A DNA stretch of 9,771 nucleotides, taken from the NCBI GenBank assembly GCA_001556025.1, contig LSIB01000160.1, forward strand, positions 1 to 9,771. Direction: 5' to 3'. The notes beneath the pieces are model-generated. The model was not told the DNA's origin. It searched no databases and saw nothing but the letters and a program-made list of their open reading frames with translations. This document shows, one piece after another, positions 1-5,879 of the stretch (position 1 is the first letter of the stretch; each line of letters begins with the position of its first letter). The DNA comes from Rhizobiales bacterium CCH3-A5. Its GTDB lineage: Bacteria; Pseudomonadota; Alphaproteobacteria; Rhizobiales; Beijerinckiaceae. A program made the position numbers and the translations under genes.

Positions 1-114
1 CGGAATCCACTTAGAGACAGCCCGCAAACTGCTCAGACAAACCGAGCCGGCTCTGTTTACTCGCCGAAAGGGACTGCGGTGTCTCCCGTTCCGAGCGGCC
101 GCGTTAGACTATGA
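1..114 (+). CDS. possible 3' end of an upstream gene (partial)
   Basis: Frame 1 is open from the left edge for 37 codons and ends in TGA at 112-114. That stop overlaps the ATG of the next gene as ATGA (111-114), the usual arrangement of translationally coupled genes, which is the main support for a real coding tail. The visible tail is polar and ends ...SGRVRL; I recognise no family. Frame 2 is also open here and runs on to 349, deep inside the next gene, so the reading frame of the upstream gene cannot be settled from 114 bases. The third codon positions of frame 1 are not strongly GC-biased, which lowers confidence. Confidence 0.3.
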   Translation, partial: RNPLRDSPQTAQTNRAGSVYSPKGTAVSPVPSGRVRL

Positions 115-1028
115 GGGTCGCCCGTTGGCGATCGCTAGGTCGCGTCTTCGAGCCGGACGGTCGGCGAGAATGGATGGTCAGCCACGCGTCGGTCCCGTTC
201 GGCGAACCGCTTGCGAACGGATGCGTGCGCATCTGGTTCAGCCCGCGCGACCGGAGCAACAGGTCAACCATCGCGAGCCTGATCATCGACCCAAGGCACC
301 CGAGCCAGATCTTGGATTTGGCCGACGACCCCGCTCTCTCCTTGGGTGAACCCGGCACCTTTGATGATTCGGGAACCATGATGTCTTGGCTCCTGAGCGA
401 CGGAGATCACCGGCACCTTTATTACATTGGCTGGAACCTGCGCGTTTCCGTTCCCTTCCATGTTTCCATCGGGCTGGCGACCGGCCGTCAGGACGCGCCT
501 CTCGCCTTCACCAAGCAGCCGGGACCGATATTGGATCGCTCCACGACCGATGCGATGTTTTGCTCTAATCCATGCGTCATCAAACACGCAGGACGATATC
601 ACATGTGGTATCTCTCGGGCCGCAGGTGGGCCGCTGGCGCGTCCGGCATGTCGGCTTCCTATCACATCGCCTACGCGCACTCGACGGACGGCGTCGAATG
701 GAGCCGAACAGGTCGCGCCGTCTTGGCGCTTGAAGGCGACGAATTCGCCATGGCCAGACCCAGCGTGATGCGCGATGGTGATGTGTGGCGGATGTGGTTC
801 TCTGTGCGAGGGCGCGAGTCGCTTTACCGCCTCGGCTCTGCCTCGTCCCATGACGGATGCTCTTGGGTGCGGGATGATGCATCGATCCTGCCGCAGCCCG
901 GGATCCACAACTGGGCTTCCGAGATGGTGGCCTACCCGCACGTCTTCGCCTTGAGCGGTCGGCATTACATGCTCTTTTGCGGCAACGGCTTCGGACGAAC
1001 CGGCTTTGGCCTCGCCGTGTTCGAATGA
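111..1028 (+). CDS. beta-propeller glycosidase/glycosyltransferase-like protein
   Basis: A 305-residue protein with no signal peptide or membrane segment, so probably cytoplasmic. Its repeats are typical of five-bladed beta-propellers of the GH43/GH32/GH130 fold: FDDSGTM...YYIGWN (84-109), a P-V-I-x-H-x-G-R-Y-H-M-W-Y blade (153-170), RPSVMRDG..WRMWF (216-230) and YPHVFALSGRHYMLF (275-289). They are interspersed with 'STDGVEW' (191-197) and 'SSHDGCSW' (245-252) turns. Proteins of this type are usually annotated as glycosylases or glucosamine inositolphosphorylceramide transferase-like proteins and often lie in surface-glycan clusters. The N-terminus 'MRVARWRSLGRVFEP' fits the family as I know it, so ATG 111 is kept although no clear Shine-Dalgarno precedes it. 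Its stop is 10 bp before the methyltransferase start, suggesting an operon. The fold is clear; whether it hydrolyses or transfers a sugar, and which one, cannot be read from the sequence. Confidence 0.8.
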   Translation: MRVARWRSLGRVFEPDGRREWMVSHASVPFGEPLANGCVRIWFSPRDRSNRSTIASLIIDPRHPSQILDLADDPALSLGEPGTFDDSGTMMSWLLSDGDHRHLYYIGWNLRVSVPFHVSIGLATGRQDAPLAFTKQPGPILDRSTTDAMFCSNPCVIKHAGRYHMWYLSGRRWAAGASGMSASYHIAYAHSTDGVEWSRTGRAVLALEGDEFAMARPSVMRDGDVWRMWFSVRGRESLYRLGSASSHDGCSWVRDDASILPQPGIHNWASEMVAYPHVFALSGRHYMLFCGNGFGRTGFGLAVFE

Positions 1029-1038
1029 TCCTCCGTTG

Positions 1039-2136
1039 ATGCGAGCAGAAAGACATCCCGTGCAGAAAGCGATCCTGATTTTTCCAGCGACAACGATCGA
1101 GGCTCAGCGATTCGCCTCGCTGCGCCGTCGGGCTGGCTGGCGCGTCGTGGGCGCTGCATCGGTGCCGCCGGAGGGGGCGCGCGCGGTCTACGACGACTGG
1201 TTGGACCTGCCCTTCGTCCATGACGATGGATTTGCGGCTGCCCTGTCCACGGCCATAGCGACGTTCGACGTCGAGGCAATCTACTCGTCTCACGAGGTCG
1301 TGACGGAGCATCTTCGGCGGGTTTTGCCGGCACTGGCGCCGGACCTCGCATTGGAAACGAAGCAATCTCACGCTGGCGACCCCGTTCTCGACCGGCTCGT
1401 CGCAGAAGCCTACGCCGCCTATCTCGAACTTGTAGCTCATATAGACCCTAGGCTGCGGATCAGCGCCGATATCCACCGCAGCGTGCTCGGGCGTGCGGTC
1501 GAAATGCGTGGAGAGAGTGGGCTGAACAAACTGAGTGCGATCATGGCCCTCATGGCCGACTGCCCCAAGGGCGACATCATCGAGATCGGCGCCTTCGCCG
1601 GCCGTTCAGCATTCGTTCTCGGCTGGTCGGCGCGTCGGTATGGCGTCGGGCAGACCCTCTGCATCGATCCCTGGAATGTGCAGGACGCGCTCCAGACGGA
1701 CACCTCCTCAGTCCTGCAGGACGTGACGCGGTCGCTCGACTTCGAAGCAGTCCGGCAGGAGTTTTTGGCCAATCTCGTGCCGATATTCTTCGAGACGCTT
1801 AACTATCGGCAAGAACGCGCTGACATCGTAAGCGGCGAGTATGGCTTGGAGTACACCGTCGGACCGACCGCGTTTGGTACCACTTGCTTTGCAGGCCAAG
1901 TGGCGTTCTTGCATGTCGACGGAAACCACGACCACGCGGCCGCAACCCTGGATCTGGCCGCGTGGGGGCCCAAGGTCGCGCATCGCGGGATCGTCGTCGT
2001 CGATGACTATGAGTGGTCCTTCGGCACTGGTCCGAAAAGGGCGGCGGATGAGTTGTTGAAACGGAACGGGGAGTTCGAGACGATCGGCTTGGTGGACGGC
2101 GCCCTGTTTCTTAGACGCCTCGGCAACGCGCGCTGA
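1039..2136 (+). CDS. class I SAM-dependent methyltransferase with an N-terminal Rossmann-like domain
   Basis: A 365-residue protein in two parts. Residues 140-365 are a class I methyltransferase of the Methyltransf_24/cephalosporin-hydroxylase-like type: SAM-binding motif I is IIEIGAFAGRS (180-190), followed by an acidic CIDPW (208-212), HVDGNHDH (292-299) and IVVVDDYEW (318-326). Such enzymes often O-methylate sugars in surface-polysaccharide loci; the substrate here is unknown. Residues 10-105 form a separate alpha/beta unit starting AILIFPATTIEAQRF, with D-LPFVHDD and a later IYSSHE, which resembles the pre-ATP-grasp Rossmann domain without any ATP-grasp domain after it. I chose ATG 1039. 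An earlier ATG at 1006 would overlap the preceding gene and adds residues unlike the domain; GTG 1060, with a purine-rich AGAAAG upstream, is also possible. No strong terminator separates it from wbqC, which converges on it. Confidence 0.85.
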   Translation: MRAERHPVQKAILIFPATTIEAQRFASLRRRAGWRVVGAASVPPEGARAVYDDWLDLPFVHDDGFAAALSTAIATFDVEAIYSSHEVVTEHLRRVLPALAPDLALETKQSHAGDPVLDRLVAEAYAAYLELVAHIDPRLRISADIHRSVLGRAVEMRGESGLNKLSAIMALMADCPKGDIIEIGAFAGRSAFVLGWSARRYGVGQTLCIDPWNVQDALQTDTSSVLQDVTRSLDFEAVRQEFLANLVPIFFETLNYRQERADIVSGEYGLEYTVGPTAFGTTCFAGQVAFLHVDGNHDHAAATLDLAAWGPKVAHRGIVVVDDYEWSFGTGPKRAADELLKRNGEFETIGLVDGALFLRRLGNAR

Positions 2137-2212
2137 CGAACGCAGGGCGGCCTGAGCGTGGGCTCGCATGCACGCCGGAACAGCCGGTCAGGCGGGATTG
2201 GCGCGGTCGATG

Positions 2213-2905
2213 TCAGTCCAACTGACTGTAGATCTCGGCCCGTATGCTCGCTGGATCTTCGGTCAGAAGGCGTTCGAGAATAGACTGCTTGGGGCCTGCA
2301 TAAGTGTCCAGAAAACGAAGCTCGATGCCATTGTCGCGAAAATTGTCCCGGTCGTAGAGTTCCACTCCGCCAGGCGCGTTCAGGTAGGTGGTTGCATTCT
2401 GTTTTTCAGCGATGGCCAGGATGCGGGCCTCGCCGCGTTTGGCCGGGTCGATGTCCAATGTGCTGGACCGCAACACGGTCCAGGGAATATCGAGCCTGAC
2501 GGCGGCCCACCGAAGCAGTCTGACGATGTAGTCCACCGGTGGCACGGTCATATCGAACAAAAGACTGGCGATCTCGCTTTCGTCAGCGGACACAACCCTG
2601 TTCAGAGCCGGAAATTTTCGCGCCTCAGCCAGGAGCTCCTGCCTCGCGCTGTCGCGGAATTCGAGGTCCTTGATCAGGATATCCTGCGGCGCCTTTTTCA
2701 GCGGCAGCGTCATCCACTCCAGATTGCCTGCTGCGCTGTGCATCTTGTTGCGATGAAGCCAGCCCCGTCGCGAGAACTGGACGCAATCGTAGATCACGAA
2801 CACATCCGTCGCGGCAAGAAGCCGAAAATAACCAGCGTAAGGGATGAAATAGGGCTGCATCACCGCTATGGTCCGCCGCTGGCTGGCTTTTATCACAGTA
2901 CCCAT
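2213..2905 (-). CDS. WbqC family protein
   Basis: A 230-residue protein of the WbqC family (Pfam WbqC, PF08889), whose members occur in O-antigen and other glycan clusters but whose reaction is not well defined. Diagnostic features are TIAVMQPYFIPYAGYF near the N-terminus (12-27), QFSRRGWLHRNK (43-54), and the C-terminal YLNAPGGVELYD (174-185) followed by GIELRFLD (193-200). The length is normal and the frame intact. It lies on the opposite strand between two + strand glycan genes, converging with the methyltransferase (76 bp between stops) and diverging from the aminotransferase (21 bp between starts). The ATG at 2905 puts about ten extra residues before the conserved TIAVMQPYF and has no good ribosome-binding site, so GTG 2896 is an alternative start. 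Partnership with the neighbouring DegT aminotransferase in making one modified sugar is an inference from co-location. Confidence 0.9.
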   Translation of the reverse strand: MGTVIKASQRRTIAVMQPYFIPYAGYFRLLAATDVFVIYDCVQFSRRGWLHRNKMHSAAGNLEWMTLPLKKAPQDILIKDLEFRDSARQELLAEARKFPALNRVVSADESEIASLLFDMTVPPVDYIVRLLRWAAVRLDIPWTVLRSSTLDIDPAKRGEARILAIAEKQNATTYLNAPGGVELYDRDNFRDNGIELRFLDTYAGPKQSILERLLTEDPASIRAEIYSQLD

Positions 2906-2914
2906 CGCCGCTAC

Positions 2915-2919
2915 AGGAG
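2915..2919 (+). promoter_or_regulatory. ribosome-binding site deciding a TTG start
   Basis: AGGAG lies 7 nt before TTG 2927. It identifies TTG as the start of the aminotransferase. The same frame is open much further upstream (to 2168), but that stretch is only the antisense of wbqC. The next in-frame ATG, at 2981, has no comparable site. Confidence 0.7.
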
Positions 2920-2926
2920 CGCCCCG

Positions 2927-4054
2927 TTGTTAACGCCTTCCCCGGATCCGATCAGCGAATCCGCCGCCGCCCTCCGGGTCATGGTCCCAAAGCTGCCCAG
3001 CCGAACCTTTCTGGAGCCATATCTCGATCGCATCGACAGGGTCCAGCACTATACGAATTTCGGGCCTCTCAACGGCGAACTCGAGGCGCGTTACGCGGCG
3101 AGGCTGGGGTTGCCGGACAACTGCGTGGCGACAGTCGGCAACGCCACCCTGGGCTTGACGCTGGCCCTCGCGGCGGTCGGGGCGCCCCGGGGTTCGCTGT
3201 GCATCATGCCCGCCTGGACCTTCATCGCGACGCCCCTGGCGGCAATGGCGGCCGGACTTGTTCCGTATTTCGTTGACGTCGATCAGGAGTCCTGGGGGCT
3301 CGATCCCGATACGATGCGCGCAGCGATCGCCGCCGCTCCCGGCCGGGTCGGCGCGATCATGCCCGTCCTTCCCTTTGGCCGGCCGCTACCTGTCGGCGCT
3401 TGGGACGAAGTCAGTGAGCGCGAAGGGATCCCGGTCATCATCGATGCCGCCGCCGCAGTCGATTCGCTGACGCCCATCCGTTCCATCAGCGTCGTCAGCC
3501 TTCATGCAACCAAGCTGCTTGGGGCCGGCGAAGGAGGGTTCGTGGCAAGCACCGACGCTGCTCTGGTCTCCCGATTTCGCTGTTTGAGCGCCTATGGATT
3601 TCAGGGCACACGCATGTCCCAGCTACCGGGCACGAACGCGAAGATGAGCGAGTATCATGCCGCTGTCGGGCTCGCCTCTCTCGATCGGTGGCGCGATATG
3701 CGCCAGGACTACATGAATCTCGCGCTCGCCTACTCAGAGGCTTTGTCGGCGAGCAATTGCGCCCGGCTTCAGCCCGGATTCGGTGACGCATGGCTCGCCG
3801 GGACGTGCATCGCTCAGCTCGACGACGAGCAGGTCGATGAGGTGGCCGCCAGACTGACGGCAGCCAATATCGAGACACGCCAATAGTGGGAGCGCGGCGC
3901 TCATTCTCATCCTGCGACCAGCCACCTGCCGCGCGGCAACCTCGCAACCACCGACCGATTGTCGCGAAGCACGATCGGCCTCCCCTTCCATCTCAATCTC
4001 AAACGGGCAGACATCGAACGTGTCGTGGACGTCATGCGAATGGCGGTCTCATGA
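2927..4054 (+). pseudogene. DegT/DnrJ/EryC1/StrS-type sugar aminotransferase, interrupted by an in-frame amber codon
   Basis: A PLP-dependent aminotransferase of the kind that makes amino sugars from nucleotide-activated keto-sugars. Visible family features are YTNFGPLNGELEARYA (42-57), VGNATLGLTLAL (70-81), PAWTFIATPLA (105-115), the PLP-ring Asp in VIIDAAAAVDS (D173), the Schiff-base Lys in SLHATKLLGAGEGG (K196), and NAKMSEYHAAVGL (237-249). Translation from TTG 2927 gives 319 residues and stops at TAG 3884-3886. The same frame then continues for 55 codons to TGA 4052-4054, starting WERGAHSHPAT and containing STIGLPFHLNL, clearly the family's C-terminal region. The uninterrupted product would be 375 residues, normal for the family. 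A Trp codon is expected at the stop, since family members tend to read ETR-x-WW; one G-to-A change (TGG to TAG) explains it. The truncated 319-residue form would lack part of the C-terminal small domain and is probably inactive. Alternatives are a sequencing error or amber readthrough. Confidence 0.85.
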
Positions 4055-4058
4055 CGTC
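4028..4058. repeat. perfect 9-bp inverted repeat at the aminotransferase end
   Basis: GACGTCATG (4028-4036) and CATGACGTC (4050-4058) are perfect reverse complements 13 nt apart, spanning the original TGA stop of the aminotransferase. There is no T-run after either arm, so it is not a classical intrinsic terminator; it may still act as a weak terminator or a protein-binding site. Confidence 0.5.
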
Positions 4059-4194
4059 ATGATTCAGCCGCTCGCTGGCCGGTCATCGGTAGGCGACCAG
4101 AGGCTGAGCGCATCGCGGGCCGCGCGGCGTCGCGGACCGCGCATCCGCCGCCTGATCTCACTCCGGTTCGCTCCGCCACGCAACATGCGGGCGC

Positions 4195-4380
4195 TCAACG
4201 CGTCGGGCCGCCTGGCGTCGCCGGTGCGCCGGCCGGCGGCTTTGTCGGGTCTGGCTGGATCAGGTCCGTGCGCGCCTTGTGCTGCAGCGCCGGATCGTCG
4301 GCGGTGAATACGGCGGCCGCCAGCGGCGACAGCATCATGACGGCGATCAGTGCGAGGGCGACGAATTCCTTGGCCTGCAT
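4195..4380 (-). CDS. small exported or membrane-anchored protein of unknown function
   Basis: A 61-residue protein. The N-terminus is MQAKEFVALALIAVMM followed by LSPLAAA (hydrophobic stretch about residues 6-24), either a signal peptide or a single membrane anchor. The rest is a short polar tail (FTADDPALQHKARTDL) and a Pro/Ala/Gly-rich end (47-60). I chose ATG 4380 because a perfect AGGAGG (4386-4391) lies 5 nt upstream; an earlier in-frame ATG at 4434 gives an implausible polar extension. It diverges from the 306-residue secreted protein, with 152 bp between the two starts. I recognise no family. The good ribosome-binding site and sensible N-terminus support a real gene. Confidence 0.65.
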   Translation of the reverse strand: MQAKEFVALALIAVMMLSPLAAAVFTADDPALQHKARTDLIQPDPTKPPAGAPATPGGPTR

Positions 4381-4385
4381 GGCAG

Positions 4386-4391
4386 CCTCCT
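4386..4391 (-). promoter_or_regulatory. ribosome-binding site of the small exported protein
   Basis: A full AGGAGG on the - strand, 5 nt before ATG 4380. It decides the start of this short gene against the longer reading from 4434. Confidence 0.7.
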
Positions 4392-4402
4392 GTCGATCGG
4401 TC

Positions 4403-4421
4403 GCGTCGCAGGGCGCGACGC
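4403..4421. repeat. GC-rich hairpin between two divergent genes
   Basis: GCGTCGC (4403-4409) and GCGACGC (4415-4421) form a perfect 7-bp stem with a 5-nt loop. It lies 11 bp beyond the ribosome-binding site of the - strand small gene, in its likely 5' leader. It could influence translation or bind a regulator; nothing in the sequence decides this. Confidence 0.35.
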
Positions 4422-4532
4422 CTCGAGGAGTCAACGAGGGTGTGCGCGGAGATGTTCCCCTCCGGCGTCACCTTGCCGGGATGGATGCGAGGCGGCATTG
4501 TCGGTGTCGAATAGCGATCTGAGGACAAGCCG

Positions 4533-5453
4533 ATGCGTATCGTCATCGCGGCATTGGCGTCGTTGCTTGCGATGCCAGCCTATTCCGCCGGCCCCTATGG
4601 CCGGATCGTCGTCGGCAACTGGTCGGGCGGAGCCTATACCAGCGACCGGACCGGCGCGTTCTCGCATTGCGCCGTCAATGCGGGCTATCGCAACGGCACG
4701 CGGATGCTGACCTCCGTGACCTCCGATTTCAAATGGCTGCTCGGCTTTTCCCACCCGGACTGGAAGCTGACGCCGGGCAACACCGTCCCGCTCGAACTCG
4801 TCTTCGATCGATCGACGCGCCTCACCGTCACCGCAGAAGTGCGGACGCCCGTCCTCATCACCATCGCCATGCCCGCGGAATCGGAGCTGATCAGAGCTTT
4901 CCGGCAGGGGCAGTATCTCGAACTCATCGCCAGCGACCGGCGGCTGACCTTCGCCCTGACCTCGACCTCGGAGATGCTTCCGGCGCTGATCGATTGCGTG
5001 AAGCAGAGCGGCAACATCCGCGGGCCGATCGCGTCAGTGCCCGCGACGCCGCCTGCGCCCTCGCCGGCCGAGGCCGCGGCCAAAGCCGAGAAAAAGGCGG
5101 TGCTGGAAAAATCCCGCGACCTGATCCGCACGAAGATGCTCGGCTGCATCGGCAAGGAGGGCACGCCGATGCTGCTCACCGACGAGAAGGCCGAGGTCGT
5201 CGCCAAATCCGCGATGATCTTCTGTCGCGCCGATGTCGATGCGCTGGTCCAGGCGACGATCGAACTGGTCGAGCTGGAAAGCGGCCGCCCGGCAAACCGG
5301 CAGGCCGTGAAGCAGGCCGCCGAAAGCCGCGTGCAGGAGCTGGTCGTCGCCCATGTCGTGCGCTCGCGCGGCGAGATGCTGAACCGCCGCAATCAGGGCG
5401 CGCCGGCCCCGCAGCAGAGCGCGCCGGGGCCCGCCATCTCGCCGACGCTGTAA
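4533..5453 (+). CDS. secreted two-domain protein of unknown function
   Basis: A 306-residue protein with a typical Sec signal peptide (MRIVIAALASLLAMPAYSA, cleavage near residue 19), so probably periplasmic. The mature N-terminal part (20-158) begins with GRIVVGNWSGGAY and is probably beta-rich. A Pro/Ala linker (about 165-180) leads to a charged helical C-terminal part (180-285) and a Pro-rich tail. Four cysteines (46, 155, 205, 231) could form two disulfides, one per domain (46-155 and 205-231); this pairing is inferred from spacing. GAGGA at 4521-4525, 7 nt upstream, supports the ATG. I recognise no characterised family; similar hypothetical proteins with an N-terminal GNWSGGAY motif occur in Hyphomicrobiales as far as I recall. 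It converges on the ModE-like gene, with stops 19 bp apart. No link to either the glycan cluster or the molybdate genes is visible. Confidence 0.8.
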   Translation: MRIVIAALASLLAMPAYSAGPYGRIVVGNWSGGAYTSDRTGAFSHCAVNAGYRNGTRMLTSVTSDFKWLLGFSHPDWKLTPGNTVPLELVFDRSTRLTVTAEVRTPVLITIAMPAESELIRAFRQGQYLELIASDRRLTFALTSTSEMLPALIDCVKQSGNIRGPIASVPATPPAPSPAEAAAKAEKKAVLEKSRDLIRTKMLGCIGKEGTPMLLTDEKAEVVAKSAMIFCRADVDALVQATIELVELESGRPANRQAVKQAAESRVQELVVAHVVRSRGEMLNRRNQGAPAPQQSAPGPAISPTL

Positions 5454-5472
5454 GCCGGGGCCGCGGCTGGCC

Positions 5473-5868
5473 TTAGGAGGCAACCGCCTCCGCCATCGCC
5501 TCCTGCAGGGCGTCGATATGCAGCATCGCCGCCTTCATCGCCTTGCTTTCGAGCGCGCGATAGTGGCCGACGACGGCGCGGCCCATCGGCGTCAGATGCG
5601 CTCCACCGCCTTTCGCGCCGCCCGGCGCGGCCGCGACCAGCGGCTCGCGAAACATCCGGTTGAGATCGTCCACCAGCAGCCAGGCCCGGCGATAGGACAT
5701 CGTCATGGCGCGGCCCGCAGCCGAGATCGAGCCCGTCGCCTCGATCGCCTCCAGCAGCGCGACCTTGCCCGGCCCGAGCCGGCTCTCGGGCGAAAGCTGG
5801 AGCCGCAGGCTGAAGCCGACCGGCCGTCTGTTGTGTCCCGGCTGCGCCATGGCGGCGTTCTCCTTCAT
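5473..5868 (-). CDS. one-domain ModE-like winged-helix transcriptional regulator
   Basis: A 131-residue protein matching the DNA-binding half of ModE, the molybdate-responsive repressor of molybdate transport. The helix-turn-helix is ATGSISAAGRAM followed by SYRRAWLLVDDLN (44-70), very like ModE; the wing is GGAKGGGAHLT (83-93), and a helical end (100-127) probably dimerises. Full-length ModE is about 260 residues with two molybdate-binding (TOBE) domains. These are absent, and no remnant follows before the stop. It is the last gene of modABC, 11 bp after modC. ATG 5868 has AAGGG 7 nt upstream; ATG 5850, with AAGGAG 9 nt upstream, is a credible alternative, while TTG 5883 would overlap the modC stop. 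It probably binds the box between modA and mop; how it senses molybdate is not evident. Confidence 0.85.
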   Translation of the reverse strand: MKENAAMAQPGHNRRPVGFSLRLQLSPESRLGPGKVALLEAIEATGSISAAGRAMTMSYRRAWLLVDDLNRMFREPLVAAAPGGAKGGGAHLTPMGRAVVGHYRALESKAMKAAMLHIDALQEAMAEAVAS

Positions 5869-5879
5869 GCGGCTACCCT

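Noticed and set aside
2..349. Frame 2 open from the left edge (HLETARKLLRQ...)
   Set aside because: It would overlap the propeller gene by about 240 bp. It may reflect the true frame of the upstream gene if there is a frameshift, but 110 bases are not enough to claim this.
580..1476. 298-residue - strand open frame
   Set aside because: It lies across the propeller protein and the methyltransferase, is very rich in Arg and low-complexity, and matches no family.
2168..2926. Long + strand open frame continuous with the aminotransferase
   Set aside because: It is the antisense of wbqC; its translation has no family features, and the aminotransferase homology and its ribosome-binding site begin at about 2915-2927.
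4165..4184. GGTTCGCTCCGCCA, resembling a tRNA T-loop and CCA end
   Set aside because: No matching acceptor, D-arm or anticodon arm can be folded upstream, so it is not a tRNA or a clear tRNA fragment marking an integration site.
4064..4546. 160-residue - strand open frame across the gene-free stretch
   Set aside because: It is Arg-rich, overlaps the small exported protein in another frame, and has no ribosome-binding site; the region 4055-4194 is treated as non-coding.
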